Of a stretch of DNA of 64,000 nt, positions 51,516 to 60,953 are shown in pieces; positions within the stretch are counted from its first letter, which is position 1, and each line of letters starts with the position of its first letter. The stretch is from Candidatus Gastranaerophilales bacterium (GTDB lineage: Bacteria; Cyanobacteriota; Vampirovibrionia; Gastranaerophilales; Gastranaerophilaceae). The stretch covers positions 62,001 to 126,000 of the forward strand of contig CALUYZ010000003.1 of NCBI GenBank assembly GCA_944325175.1. The letters are read 5' to 3'. A model generated the notes under the pieces. The model was given only the letters and a program-made list of their open reading frames with translations, did no database searches and was not told the DNA's origin. The translations under genes were made by a program, and so were the position numbers.

Positions 51516-52967
51516 TTGAACCTTAATTTAAAAAATAACGATAAAACGGCAAAAACCCTATCTTGGGCAATTTTTGCCGTTTTTGCCATTTTGACATTTA
51601 TTTTAATGTTAAATAGAACCCCATTTTTTGATGAAGCTCACGCTTGGATGGTTTCTAAAAGTTTTAATTTAGTTGAACTTTTTAAAATAGAAAAATTTGA
51701 AGGGCATCTTTTTGTTTGGCATGCTTTATTGATGCCTTTTTCAAAGAATGATTTGTTTTACCCTTATTCAATGTATATTTTAAATTGGGTTTTTTGTATT
51801 CTTGCAATGGGTGTTTTTTGGCGGTTTGCGCCGTTTAGGCAGTTAGAAAAGGTTTTAATAACGTTTTCATTTCCTATCTTTTGGTATTTTGCACAAGTTG
51901 CAAGGTGCTATTCGATTGGTTTATTGTTTTTATTTTTAATTCTTGCGCTATGGAAGGAGAGAAAAAATAAGCCCATTTTGATTTCATTTCTTTTAATTTT
52001 GCTTGCAAATACATCTGCAATGGCTTTAATCGGGGCATTTGCTTTAGGTTTAATTTTTATTTTTGATATTTTAAAAGAAAAAATTGATAAAAAGAATTTA
52101 ATTTGTTCATTTTTAATTTTATTTTTTGGTGCAATTTTAGTTTTTGTTCAATTATTTGGCGCATACCACCCCGATATTGAAGCATTATTTAAAGAAAAAA
52201 TATTTTTCTATAATTTAATAACATATTTTTATTATATTGATTTTAAACATTTAACTTTTTCCTATATTTTTAATAAAATTACTGCATTATTTGCACTTTT
52301 AACCATTCTTTTTTCATTTTTATTTTTGTTTAAAAACAAAAGAAGCTTTTTCTTTTTAACAACAACATACCTTTTAATGTTTTTGTTATTCACTTTTAAA
52401 TATTCAGGCGCTTGGTGGCACTACCTTTTCTTTTACGTTTATTTAATTTCAGCTGTTTGGCTATATAAAACAGATAAAAACTCTGAAAATATTTTTCAAA
52501 AACCATTTCAAGTTTTATTTTTAGCCCTTATTTCACTTTTTACAATAACAACAATGTTTTTTGATACTCTCTTTTTATCAGAAGTTTACCATTCAAGAAC
52601 AAAAGAAATTTATGAAATCATAAAAAAAGAAGGGTTATTTGAGGGCAACAAAAAAATATATGCACTTGATAATTTTTCTCAAACATCAACAGGCATTATG
52701 CCTTATTTAAAAGAAACCAAAATTTATAATGTTTTTGGCGATGAAAAATATTCAAAAGAAGAATATAAGCACTATATGAAAAAAGAAAAAAGAACTTTTT
52801 TAATAGACGAATTTGCAGCTTCATTGGATGAAAACAAAATAAATTTAGGAATATCTGATAGAAAAATGTTTCCTGTTTATTTCGGCAAAAAATACAGGCT
52901 AATTTTAAAGCCATATTACAAAAACGAAAACCCAAATTTTATAATTTATGAATTAGAAAAAATTTAG
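51516..52967 (+). CDS. Polytopic membrane protein, GT-C glycosyltransferase-like
   Basis: 483 residues starting at TTG directly after the alaS stop (AAGGA 7 bases before). About 9-11 transmembrane helices. The first extracytoplasmic loop has NRTPFFDEAHAWMVS, the Asp-Glu motif near the membrane characteristic of GT-C (GT39/GT83-like) enzymes that use polyprenyl-phosphate sugars. The C-terminal third is soluble and extracytoplasmic. Substrate unknown; membership is inference. Confidence 0.65.
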   Translation: MNLNLKNNDKTAKTLSWAIFAVFAILTFILMLNRTPFFDEAHAWMVSKSFNLVELFKIEKFEGHLFVWHALLMPFSKNDLFYPYSMYILNWVFCILAMGVFWRFAPFRQLEKVLITFSFPIFWYFAQVARCYSIGLLFLFLILALWKERKNKPILISFLLILLANTSAMALIGAFALGLIFIFDILKEKIDKKNLICSFLILFFGAILVFVQLFGAYHPDIEALFKEKIFFYNLITYFYYIDFKHLTFSYIFNKITALFALLTILFSFLFLFKNKRSFFFLTTTYLLMFLLFTFKYSGAWWHYLFFYVYLISAVWLYKTDKNSENIFQKPFQVLFLALISLFTITTMFFDTLFLSEVYHSRTKEIYEIIKKEGLFEGNKKIYALDNFSQTSTGIMPYLKETKIYNVFGDEKYSKEEYKHYMKKEKRTFLIDEFAASLDENKINLGISDRKMFPVYFGKKYRLILKPYYKNENPNFIIYELEKI

Positions 52968-53608
52968 AAAAAGAAATTTGTTTTTGGGCTTTGTTCGTGG
53001 AATTGACCGCCTGCACAAACAATTTCAATAACCTTTAAAAGAAAATCTCTTGGCGCATCCACGTGGGATAAGAAATATTCTTGGTTATCTTTGTGTTTAA
53101 TTGTCATAATAACGCTTTGGTTTTTTTCTGCAGGCACATAAAGGGAAGCTATTTCATTATCTAATAAAATTTTCATCTGCCCGTCATAATCGTTTGTTCC
53201 TTGCATTAAATTTGCAAAGTTGCCGTTAATTGCAAAAATTCTGCCGCAAAAAAGCGGGTTGCCGCCTTCTCTTGGAAGTGCTTTTGGTGCAATATTAAAG
53301 CGGGATGTAAAACTTATTGTGTGCCATAAAATGTTTATTGTTGCAATTGTTTTTGTGGAATCAATTTCATAGTAAATGTTGCCGGATGGAATGTTTCTAA
53401 CGCTAAAAGATTGTTTTAAAGATTCAACAACCTGATCCATAACATCTGCCATTCTTATAAAAATTTCAGCAGTGTTTTGGTTAGATTTTTGAAAATCTAA
53501 AAATTGTTTGTACATATGAACCGCAACAAGGCCTGTTCTTTCTTGCACAACAGAAGATTTTCTAATGCTTCCTTCAAGGTTATTTAAACTTTCAAAGTTG
53601 TTAGCCAA
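52964..53608 (-). CDS. Hypothetical protein
   Basis: 214 residues, soluble, no family recognised. N-terminal 80 residues are helical (VAVHMYKQFLDFQKSNQ...MDQVVESLKQSF), followed by a mixed alpha/beta portion with strands NIYYEIDSTKTIATINIL and SVIMTIKHKDNQEYFL. It converges on the GT-C-like gene (4-base overlap) and is divergent from xerC. Confidence 0.6.
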   Translation of the reverse strand: MANNFESLNNLEGSIRKSSVVQERTGLVAVHMYKQFLDFQKSNQNTAEIFIRMADVMDQVVESLKQSFSVRNIPSGNIYYEIDSTKTIATINILWHTISFTSRFNIAPKALPREGGNPLFCGRIFAINGNFANLMQGTNDYDGQMKILLDNEIASLYVPAEKNQSVIMTIKHKDNQEYFLSHVDAPRDFLLKVIEIVCAGGQFHEQSPKTNFFF

Positions 53609-53733
53609 TTCGATTCCGTTTCTTATAATTTATAAATCTATGTTAACTTAAAAATAGGGAATTACCACATTATATTATAATTTTTTTTACAATAAACAAA
53701 TACTTAATTTATATTAATTTTAAAAAATATATG

Positions 53734-53739
53734 TATAAT
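53734..53739 (+). promoter_or_regulatory. -10 box 6 bases before xerC start
   Basis: TATAAT directly preceded by TG, ending 6 bases before the ATG at 53746. No Shine-Dalgarno. Transcription would begin at the ATG. Confidence 0.55.
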
Positions 53740-53745
53740 TGAAAT

Positions 53746-54648
53746 ATGGCTGTTAATAATAAATCAAAAAATTACTTAAAAAATTTTGAAAACTACCTTA
53801 AATTGGAAAAAAACTTTTCATCTCACACAATAAGGGCATATAGTGCTGATGTTTTGTGCTTCTTAATTTGGTTAAACGAGCTTGAAGTTAACAAAATTGA
53901 TGCCAAAAAGTTTTCAGAGTATCTTTATTTTATTTCACAAATGAACTATACAAAAACTACAATAGCAAGAAAAATTGCTTCTATAAGGGCGTTTTACAGA
54001 TTTTTATACAATATGGAAATTGTAGATTTTAACCCGACAGATACTGCAAAAGGTCCTAAACTTCCAAAAAGTTTGCCCGATTTTCTTTCTGAAGATGAAA
54101 TTGAAAACATTTTAACAAACATCAAAATTTCAAGTCCCGCAGGCTTTAGAAACAGAGTGATATTCGAGCTTTTATGGGTAACGGGAATGAGAATTTCAGA
54201 ACTTTCAGGCTTAAATTATGAAGATTTGAATTTAGAACAAAATGAAATAAGGGTTTTTGGTAAAGGTGCAAAAGAAAGAATTGTTTTAATTCCAAACAAA
54301 ACAAAAGAGCTTCTTTTAAATTATATTGAAAATGTTTCAAATTTAATTCATAAAACAGAACACAACGGCAAAAACCCTTTATTTATAAATAATAACGGTT
54401 ACAGGCTTCAAAACCAAACAATAAGAAAAGCACTGAAAGCTGTTGTTGATTCAATCGAATTAAATAAACACGTAACACCGCACATTTTTAGGCACTCTTT
54501 TGCAACAAGATTAATTGAAAAAGGTGCAGATTTAAGGGTTGTGCAAGAGCTTTTAGGGCATCAAAGCATTGCAAACACACAAATTTACACCCATGTTTCT
54601 ATGGAAAGGTTGAAATCTGTTTATGAATCAGCTCATCCGAGGGCTTAA
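53746..54648 (+). CDS. xerC: Tyrosine recombinase XerC/XerD type
   Basis: 300 residues, the usual Xer length. N-terminal SAM-like domain (8-95); catalytic R149 (TGMRISELSG), K173, H246 and R249 (PHIFRHSF), H272 (LLGHQSI) and nucleophile Y281 (TQIYTH) are all present. Resolves chromosome dimers at dif. C and D types are not separable here. No integrase-type neighbours, so it is a housekeeping gene. The 3' end is repeated downstream, and decayed xer-like pieces follow. Confidence 0.93.
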   Translation: MAVNNKSKNYLKNFENYLKLEKNFSSHTIRAYSADVLCFLIWLNELEVNKIDAKKFSEYLYFISQMNYTKTTIARKIASIRAFYRFLYNMEIVDFNPTDTAKGPKLPKSLPDFLSEDEIENILTNIKISSPAGFRNRVIFELLWVTGMRISELSGLNYEDLNLEQNEIRVFGKGAKERIVLIPNKTKELLLNYIENVSNLIHKTEHNGKNPLFINNNGYRLQNQTIRKALKAVVDSIELNKHVTPHIFRHSFATRLIEKGADLRVVQELLGHQSIANTQIYTHVSMERLKSVYESAHPRA

Positions 54649-55101
54649 TTTAAGTGTAATCTGATTAAATATTGATATTGTTTTTGCATATTTTGAAAAA
54701 GCGCAAGTCTGAGAATTGTACAAGAGCTTTTAGAGTGTTAAAGCATTGCAAACACACAAATTTACACCCATGTTTCTATGGAAAGGTTGAAATCTGTTTA
54801 TGAATCAGCTCATCCGAGGGCTTAATTTAAGTGTAATCTGATTAAATATTGATATTGTTTTTGCATATTTTGAAAAAGCGCAAGTCTGAGAATTGTACAA
54901 GAGCTTTTAGAGTGTTAAAGCATTGCAAACACACAAATTTACACCCATGTTTCTATGGAAAGGTTGAAATCTGTTTATGAATCAGCTCATCCGAGGGCTT
55001 AATTTAAGTGTAATCTGATTAAATATTGATATTGTTTTTGCATATTTTGAAAAAGCGCAAGTCTAAGAATTGTACAAGAGTTTTTAGGGCATCAAAGCAT
55101 T
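54571..55101. repeat. 177-bp tandem array formed from the xerC 3' end
   Basis: Units begin at 54571 (inside xerC), 54748 and 54925, period 177. Each holds the last codons of xerC with stop, about 60 bases of spacer, and a segment aligning with the gene region just upstream (TTGAAAAAGCGCAAGTCTGAGAATTG versus gene TTGAAAAAGGTGCAGATTTAAGGGTTG), so each unit is a hybrid of intact and decayed xer. The third unit ends with three changes that make it closer to the gene (TTTTTAGGGCATCAAAG). Confidence 0.9.
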
Positions 55102-55160
55102 AAAACAACGACTATGAAAATGTTGTTTATATGTAAATAAACCTATCTGAGAGTTTAATT
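55102..55160 (+). pseudogene. Decayed xer 3' remnant
   Basis: After the last unit the sequence (ATGAAAATGTTG...CTATCTGAGAGTTTAATTT) still aligns with the xerC end (ATGGAAAGGTTG...TCATCCGAGGGCTTAATTT), with substitutions and small gaps. This looks like the original diverged copy that seeded the array. It is not translatable as a recombinase. Together with the array it fills the 512-base stretch after xerC. Confidence 0.6.
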
Positions 55161-57470
55161 TTAAATATTGCTTGTCATTTTCCATATTCCGCAAGGGCAA
55201 ACGCCTGCGCAGATGCCGCAACCGATGCATTTGTTGGGGTCAGAAATATATGCAAAATCTTCACCCATTTCGACTCTTTCAATGGCGCCTTTTGGGCAAG
55301 AATTCATGCACATTTTGCAATCTCTGCAAACGCCACAGCTTAAACATCTGTCTTTTTCGTCCAAAACATCCATTGCATAAAGGTCAGAACCCTTTAGAGT
55401 CGGGTAATATGCACATTTAACTTCATCTAATGAAATTTTTTCTTTTGTTTTAAATTCTTTTAAATCATTTTTTTCAAATAAATTATCAATATTTATTGCA
55501 ACTTCTCTTCCTTTGCCTATCGCATCGCAAAATAAACCTTGACCCGTGCAATCGCCGATAAAGAAAAGTTTTTTTGAAACTTCGGATTGACTAAATTTAT
55601 TTACAAGAGGGAATTTTCTTTCATTCAAATATTTTTCGTCAATAAAATCAAATACCGGCCTATCACCGATTGAAATAATAACAGTGTCTGCTTTTAAAAG
55701 AGTTCCGTCTTTTAGGTGAACACCTTTTTCATCAACACTTTCAGTAAAGCAAGGGTATAAAATTTTAGCACCCAAAGACTTTGCATGTTCAATTTCTTTG
55801 TCAAATGCCAAAGGTTTTTGAATGTCTATTGCAGTAACGTTTTTAGCACCCATTTTATAAGCGCCTATCACAACATCCATTGCAGCGTTGCCGGCACCAA
55901 TAATAACAACGTTATTGCCTACTTTAACTTTTTTGCCTTTGTTTATTTCTTTTAAGAAATCTAAACCTTTAGTTAGCCTTTCTTTTCCATTAATCGGAAT
56001 AACAACAGGATTGTGTGCGCCAATAGCAACTACTACTACATCAAATTCTTTTTGTATTCTTTCAAATTCGTCGTTGTCTATTGTAATGCCAAGATTGAAT
56101 TTAATGCCTGAATTTTTAATTATCTCAAGTTCGGCATTTAATGTATCTTGATTCAAGCGGTCAGAAGGAATTACTTGTCTTAATTTGCCGCCTATTTCAT
56201 TATCTTTTTCAAAAACTTCTACATTATATCCTTCTTTTTGCAGTGTCCAAGCGCAAGAAAGCCCTGCAACACCTGCACCAATAATTGCAACCTTTTTATT
56301 TTTATATGGTTCAACCACTTTTATATCAACATTTTCAAACGATTTTATACCAAGTGGTGCAATTTTAATGTGTTCATCTATATATTTTCTGGAACATTCA
56401 TTCATACAAAGGTTTGGGCAAACCTGTCCGCAAACACTTGCCGGAAAAGGAGAATAATCGTAGATTAAATTGAGCGCTTCTTGAAGTTTGCCTTCTCTTA
56501 TTAATTCAATTCTTTTTTGGGTTGGAATAGAAACAGGGCAATTAAATTCACATGGCGGGGTTTTTAGATTGTTTTCCCAACTTGGTGTTCTTAATCTGTT
56601 ATCGCCTGTGTTTATTACATCAATAACTTCTCTGTAGGAGCCAAAAAATTCAGAAAAAATGCCGTCTTTAACCCATTTTTGTTCTCTAAATTCTTTAATT
56701 GAATATGGAACTTGTTTAACTTTTTTATCATAAGGTTTTGCAAGAATTTTTTTCCATTGAGAAAATTCCGTTAATTCTTCATATAAATTTTGCCTGTCAA
56801 TTTCGCCCAAAAACCTCATTAAACCTGATTTTAAGAAGTTTTTATCGCTTTCATCTAATTCGTATATATCAACGTCATTGGTTAAGCCTTTGACATTGCC
56901 TCTAACATAAACAACACCGCCAACCATACCGCAGCAGCTTCTATCAGATAAAACCGATTCCATATTCTCGCAGCCATAGCCGCAAACAATAGCACGCCCG
57001 CCGCCCATAAATTCAAAAGAAAATGAGCCTGTGTTTTTTAACACCCAAAATTCAGGTTCTTCAAATTTTGGGTCATGTTTCATTAAAGCGCCCGAGCGAG
57101 TTCCCACTCTTCCTGCTACATAAATCTTGCCTGAAGCTTGACAATGCGCTGCGGTATCACCGGCGTCACCCAAAACGGTAATTTCAGCGCCTGAATTCAA
57201 CCAACCGATATCAGCCGGAGCTGAACCTTTTACTATAATTTTTGTACCTGCCATGCCCATAGAACCCACTCTTTGACCGGGGTTTGTAATGTGGAATATC
57301 AAAGGTTTGCCGTCTTTTGACCACAAAGGCCCGCCTATATCATGCTGACCTGAGGCTAAAATTTTAAATTCGTTAAAACCCATCTCGATTTTTTCATAAA
57401 TTATATCGAGAAGTTCTTTTGTTGAAAGTCTTTTGTTATCTTGCAGAGTATCAATTATAGTAGTGTTCAT
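55161..57470 (-). CDS. Glutamate synthase GXGXG domain fused to GltD-like flavoprotein and ferredoxin
   Basis: 769 residues. Residues 1-250: GXGXG (alpha-subunit C-terminal) domain (GMAGTKIIVKG, GDAGDTAAHCQASGKIYVAGRVG). Residues about 295-370: 4Fe-4S domain (CEFNCPVSI, VCGQVCPNLCMNECS). About 385-690: FAD (GAGVAGLSCAWTL) and NAD(P) (GAGNAAMDVVIG) folds. C-terminus: two 4Fe-4S motifs (CLSCGVCRDCKMCMNSCP and CIGCGICAGVCPCG). Lies 3' of the two other glutamate synthase parts on the same strand. It likely handles electron input and the structural helix. Confidence 0.85.
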   Translation of the reverse strand: MNTTIIDTLQDNKRLSTKELLDIIYEKIEMGFNEFKILASGQHDIGGPLWSKDGKPLIFHITNPGQRVGSMGMAGTKIIVKGSAPADIGWLNSGAEITVLGDAGDTAAHCQASGKIYVAGRVGTRSGALMKHDPKFEEPEFWVLKNTGSFSFEFMGGGRAIVCGYGCENMESVLSDRSCCGMVGGVVYVRGNVKGLTNDVDIYELDESDKNFLKSGLMRFLGEIDRQNLYEELTEFSQWKKILAKPYDKKVKQVPYSIKEFREQKWVKDGIFSEFFGSYREVIDVINTGDNRLRTPSWENNLKTPPCEFNCPVSIPTQKRIELIREGKLQEALNLIYDYSPFPASVCGQVCPNLCMNECSRKYIDEHIKIAPLGIKSFENVDIKVVEPYKNKKVAIIGAGVAGLSCAWTLQKEGYNVEVFEKDNEIGGKLRQVIPSDRLNQDTLNAELEIIKNSGIKFNLGITIDNDEFERIQKEFDVVVVAIGAHNPVVIPINGKERLTKGLDFLKEINKGKKVKVGNNVVIIGAGNAAMDVVIGAYKMGAKNVTAIDIQKPLAFDKEIEHAKSLGAKILYPCFTESVDEKGVHLKDGTLLKADTVIISIGDRPVFDFIDEKYLNERKFPLVNKFSQSEVSKKLFFIGDCTGQGLFCDAIGKGREVAINIDNLFEKNDLKEFKTKEKISLDEVKCAYYPTLKGSDLYAMDVLDEKDRCLSCGVCRDCKMCMNSCPKGAIERVEMGEDFAYISDPNKCIGCGICAGVCPCGIWKMTSNI

Positions 57471-57485
57471 AATTTCCTTTTATTT

Positions 57486-59129
57486 TTAGCAAACATGCTG
57501 TATGCCTAATCTTTCGGCAACATTTTTATCAACTGTAACAAGGGCGTCAGATCGACCAACAGGCAATGTTGAATTGCCAATGGGCGCCATAAGTTTTTTA
57601 AGTTCTGTATCTGTTGCAAGAAAATAATTAACAATATTTTGTGCAACTTTATCTATATCAAGTCTTTTCATTAGAATTGGATTTTGGGTTGTTAGTCCTG
57701 CTGGACAAAGACCTGTGTTGCAAGCGTTGCATCTGCCGTAATCGTCACCTAAACAGCCTGCAATTTGAAGCATTAATCGCCCTGTAAATACGCCGTTTGC
57801 GCCTAAACAAATCATCTTAAAGGCATCTGCCGCTAAGGTTCCTTTCATGCCTAAACCGCCTGCAGCCCAAAGCGGAATTTGACCTTGTTTTCCTTGATGC
57901 ACTGCAGCATTGTAGCAATCTCTAAGCCTTGAAACAATCGGGTGCCCTGTATGGTCTAATGACGTTTCATGAGCAGCGCCCGTGCCGCCTGCAATACCGT
58001 CTAAGAAAAAGCCGCCGACAATGTCGTATGGGTCTCTTAATAAATTGTTGTAAACAGAAACAGATGTAACCGATGCAGCCACTTTAATTGCAACCGGTAC
58101 TTTAAATTTGAAAGCTGAATTCATTGACAAAAACATCTTTTGAACGCTTTCTTCGATTGAATAAAGCCCTTGGTGGTTAGGTGGCGATAGTAAATCTGAT
58201 TTTGGAACACCCCTTATTTCTTGAATATGTTTTGCAACTTTTTTAGCCAATAATAAACCGCCATCTCCGGGTTTTGCGCCTTGACCTATTTTGATTAGTA
58301 TTCCTGCGGGGTCTTCTGTCATATATGGCATTGAATTTATGATTCTATTCCAGCCAAAATGACCTGATGCAATCTGCAAAATCATATATTTTAAATATTT
58401 TGACCTTAACAGTTTTTCAGGCACACCGCCTTCGCCTGAGCACATTCTGATTGGAATGTTATAGACCTCATTAAGGTATGCAACAGCTATTGCAATAGCT
58501 TCCCAAAGCCTTGGAGATAAAGCCCCTATTGACATATCTCCGATTATGATAGGGTAAATCCATCTTGTTGTGGGAATTTTTTTGGTCAATGAAAGATTTC
58601 CCATCGGGTCAATTTCAAAAGGAAGATTTTCAGGCGGCATTACTCTTCCAAAAGGCGCTAAAAGTTCAAATGTGTGGCGCATAGCATCCAGAGAAGGGTC
58701 TGTCATTTGAGAAATTCTGCCCACTTTAATTTTATCTAAGGTCCTTCCTTCTGTGTGCAAATTGGTTCTTCCGCCTCTTTTGGGTGATTCTGCGTTTAGC
58801 GCTCTATATTTAACATTCATCCTGTTTCTTTCGTTATAAACAGGCTTAATTGCTTCATTACCGCAAACTTTAGCGCACATTCCGCAGCCGACACAATTTT
58901 TAGATTTTGTAACAACTTGTTTTATGACAGGAACCGTTGTTTCTGATACTTCAGGGTTTGGTGTGCAGCCATTTGAGATAACTTTTTTTCTCTTTTGAAC
59001 GTCAGCTTTTATTGCACCGAAAGTGCAAGCGGCAATACATTTACCGCAAAGTGTGCATTTGCTTGAATCATGCTCAATCTGCCAAGTTAAATCTTCTTTG
59101 TTTATTCCTGATATATCTACTGTGCCCAT
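57486..59129 (-). CDS. Glutamate synthase FMN domain protein (archaeal-type large part)
   Basis: 547 residues. Two N-terminal 4Fe-4S motifs (CTLCGKCIAAC, CVGCGMCAKVC), then the FMN-binding glutamate synthase barrel (about 150-520: GDMSIGALSP, IKIGQGAKPGDGG, ASVTSVSVYNNLL) and the 3Fe-4S site CNACNTGLCPAGLTTQ. Makes glutamate from 2-oxoglutarate and ammonia delivered by the amidotransferase. It overlaps the upstream gene by 13 bases and lies 15 bases before the next. Confidence 0.93.
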   Translation of the reverse strand: MGTVDISGINKEDLTWQIEHDSSKCTLCGKCIAACTFGAIKADVQKRKKVISNGCTPNPEVSETTVPVIKQVVTKSKNCVGCGMCAKVCGNEAIKPVYNERNRMNVKYRALNAESPKRGGRTNLHTEGRTLDKIKVGRISQMTDPSLDAMRHTFELLAPFGRVMPPENLPFEIDPMGNLSLTKKIPTTRWIYPIIIGDMSIGALSPRLWEAIAIAVAYLNEVYNIPIRMCSGEGGVPEKLLRSKYLKYMILQIASGHFGWNRIINSMPYMTEDPAGILIKIGQGAKPGDGGLLLAKKVAKHIQEIRGVPKSDLLSPPNHQGLYSIEESVQKMFLSMNSAFKFKVPVAIKVAASVTSVSVYNNLLRDPYDIVGGFFLDGIAGGTGAAHETSLDHTGHPIVSRLRDCYNAAVHQGKQGQIPLWAAGGLGMKGTLAADAFKMICLGANGVFTGRLMLQIAGCLGDDYGRCNACNTGLCPAGLTTQNPILMKRLDIDKVAQNIVNYFLATDTELKKLMAPIGNSTLPVGRSDALVTVDKNVAERLGIQHVC

Positions 59130-60226
59130 CTTTGTACCTTTAAATCATTTCCGATAACAACCATTTCTCTTTCATTTGGATATATATCGGATTCAAAATT
59201 TCTTTTTGGTAAAACTTCATTTATGCCTGTAACTTCACTTGTTATTGCAATGGTTTTATCATCAGAGCCTATTACAACAGGGCGCAATTTCTTTGAATCG
59301 CAAGTTACAAACAAAGTGCCATCAGGCAAAACGCCTATGATTGTGTTTGGTCCGTTTATTTCTAAATGCGCCAGTGATGCTTTTATTCTTAAAAGAACCT
59401 CGCTATCTTCTCTTTTTTGCATTTCATCGAATTCAAGAGGAGTTATAACGTGTTTGTAATATTTAAGCGGCCATTTTAAAATTTTATTCACATAGTGAAG
59501 GGTGTATAAAAAGCATTGCGAATCTGATTCAAAACCAATGTAGCCTTTATGCAAGCTTTTTTGGAAATTTTTATTTTTTTCATAAAATGTATTTTCGCCG
59601 TTTGCTAAAACCGTATAACCTTGTAAAAAGAAAGGGTGTGCAGCGTATCTTACAATGTCATAGTTTGTGTTTTGACGGCATTGAACGGTAATAATTTTTG
59701 AAACAAAATCATTGTTTGGTGTGTGAAGATTAAAATATGTCCCTATATCTTTTGGGTTGCCTATTTCTTTTAACATTAAAACATCAGGCCAGAAAGAATA
59801 TATATAGCCTTCATCTTTTTCTTCAAGCGCCATTCTTAATTGAAGCCTTGTGTCAAGCAATAATTGTTCTTTTTCTTCCTTTGTTGCATATTTGTATAAT
59901 TTTGGGTAGTTAAAAACTCCAAAAATATAGTTTGGCATAGGCGAAATTTGCAAGTTTTTTGCACTTTTGTTGATGTCAGGCGTCCATTGCAAAATTCTTG
60001 TAAAACCGATTGAATGAAGAATATCTTCTGCAATTCTAACGCCTTTATCGGTGCATGCCATAGATAATAAAGGTAAATCCTTATAAGGTTCAAAAATTCC
60101 CCCTAAATCTTGCATAACAAACGCAAAACCTGAATTGTCATGACCTTTTTGCTGTGAGCGCATAAGTTCTAAGGTTTTAGAAGGATGAAAATATTCACTT
60201 GATTTAATTGCCCCAATACGGCACAT
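59117..60226 (-). CDS. Glutamine amidotransferase class II, glutamate synthase part
   Basis: 369 residues. Nucleophile Cys2 in MCRIGAIKS; after removal of Met it would be the N-terminal Cys. NSGFAFVMQDLGG and FESDSQCFLYTLHYV are typical of class II amidotransferases. Releases ammonia from glutamine for the FMN subunit. First gene of the three-gene operon. Confidence 0.92.
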   Translation of the reverse strand: MCRIGAIKSSEYFHPSKTLELMRSQQKGHDNSGFAFVMQDLGGIFEPYKDLPLLSMACTDKGVRIAEDILHSIGFTRILQWTPDINKSAKNLQISPMPNYIFGVFNYPKLYKYATKEEKEQLLLDTRLQLRMALEEKDEGYIYSFWPDVLMLKEIGNPKDIGTYFNLHTPNNDFVSKIITVQCRQNTNYDIVRYAAHPFFLQGYTVLANGENTFYEKNKNFQKSLHKGYIGFESDSQCFLYTLHYVNKILKWPLKYYKHVITPLEFDEMQKREDSEVLLRIKASLAHLEINGPNTIIGVLPDGTLFVTCDSKKLRPVVIGSDDKTIAITSEVTGINEVLPKRNFESDIYPNEREMVVIGNDLKVQRWAQ

Positions 60227-60270
60227 AGGTTGTTCTTGCCTCTTAATCCAATAGTAGGTGATATAATTTT

Positions 60271-60299
60271 AATGTAACCGCTCAGCTTTTTGGTGTCAA
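60271..60299 (-). promoter_or_regulatory. Promoter of glutamate synthase operon
   Basis: On the minus strand TTGACA (60294-60299) lies 17 bases before TACATT (60271-60276), leaving about a 40-base leader. The -35 is perfect, the -10 is weak (4 of 6). Confidence 0.45.
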
Positions 60300-60317
60300 G
60301 AAACTTTAGAAAAATTT

Positions 60318-60953
60318 TTACTTTTTTACAAAAACAGGTGCTGTTTGGATGTAATTTGGTTTTAAATTTATTGAATCAAATGCCAGATTATTCTCAATTT
60401 TTTCTTTTGTAATTTCTATTTCAATTTCACCTATATTAAGATTTTCATCTTCATATTTAATAAGCTTATTTTTATAGCTGTCAAATTTTTCATTATTAAA
60501 AAGTTGTTTATCTGATATAAAATTGTCGCCTTTTTCTAAAATTTCAAATGCCTTATCGTATGGAATCAGTTCCATATTAATGCCGTCTTTAGAATAAAAA
60601 ACAGAACCTCTTCTTGCATCAAGCATGATAGATTTATTGTTCATTGCTCTTGATAATACCTCAGAGGTTGTATATGAAACAGTTTTTATTTTAAGCTGAT
60701 CTGATATAACTTTTACAACGGTTAAGCCCACCCTTATTCCGGTAAAGCTTCCAACTCCTGTATTTGTGCCGATAAAATTAATTTCATTGATATTGACATT
60801 ATTTTTATTTAGTAAATCTTTCAAAACTTTAATTAAATAAGCGCTGTGGTAGTTTTTTTCATCGCTTTTAATTTCTGTGGTAATTCTTTTGCCGTCTAAA
60901 AAAAGCCCGATATAGCTTTTATCTAAAGCAGTATCAACTGTTAAAAATTTCAA
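60318..60953 (-). CDS. tsaB: tRNA t6A37 threonylcarbamoyltransferase subunit TsaB
   Basis: 211 residues. Opens with FLTVDTALDKSYIGLFL and has TGVGSFTGIRVGLTVVK, the TsaB signature. With TsaD and TsaE it makes the t6A37 modification on ANN-reading tRNAs. Its start overlaps the tsaE stop by 4 bases. Confidence 0.94.
   Translation of the reverse strand: MKFLTVDTALDKSYIGLFLDGKRITTEIKSDEKNYHSAYLIKVLKDLLNKNNVNINEINFIGTNTGVGSFTGIRVGLTVVKVISDQLKIKTVSYTTSEVLSRAMNNKSIMLDARRGSVFYSKDGINMELIPYDKAFEILEKGDNFISDKQLFNNEKFDSYKNKLIKYEDENLNIGEIEIEITKEKIENNLAFDSINLKPNYIQTAPVFVKK

Noticed and set aside
54571-55160. CRISPR array or integron-like array
   Set aside because: Repeats of 177 bases are contiguous, with no unique spacers, and start inside a coding gene; no cas genes or attC-like sites are near.
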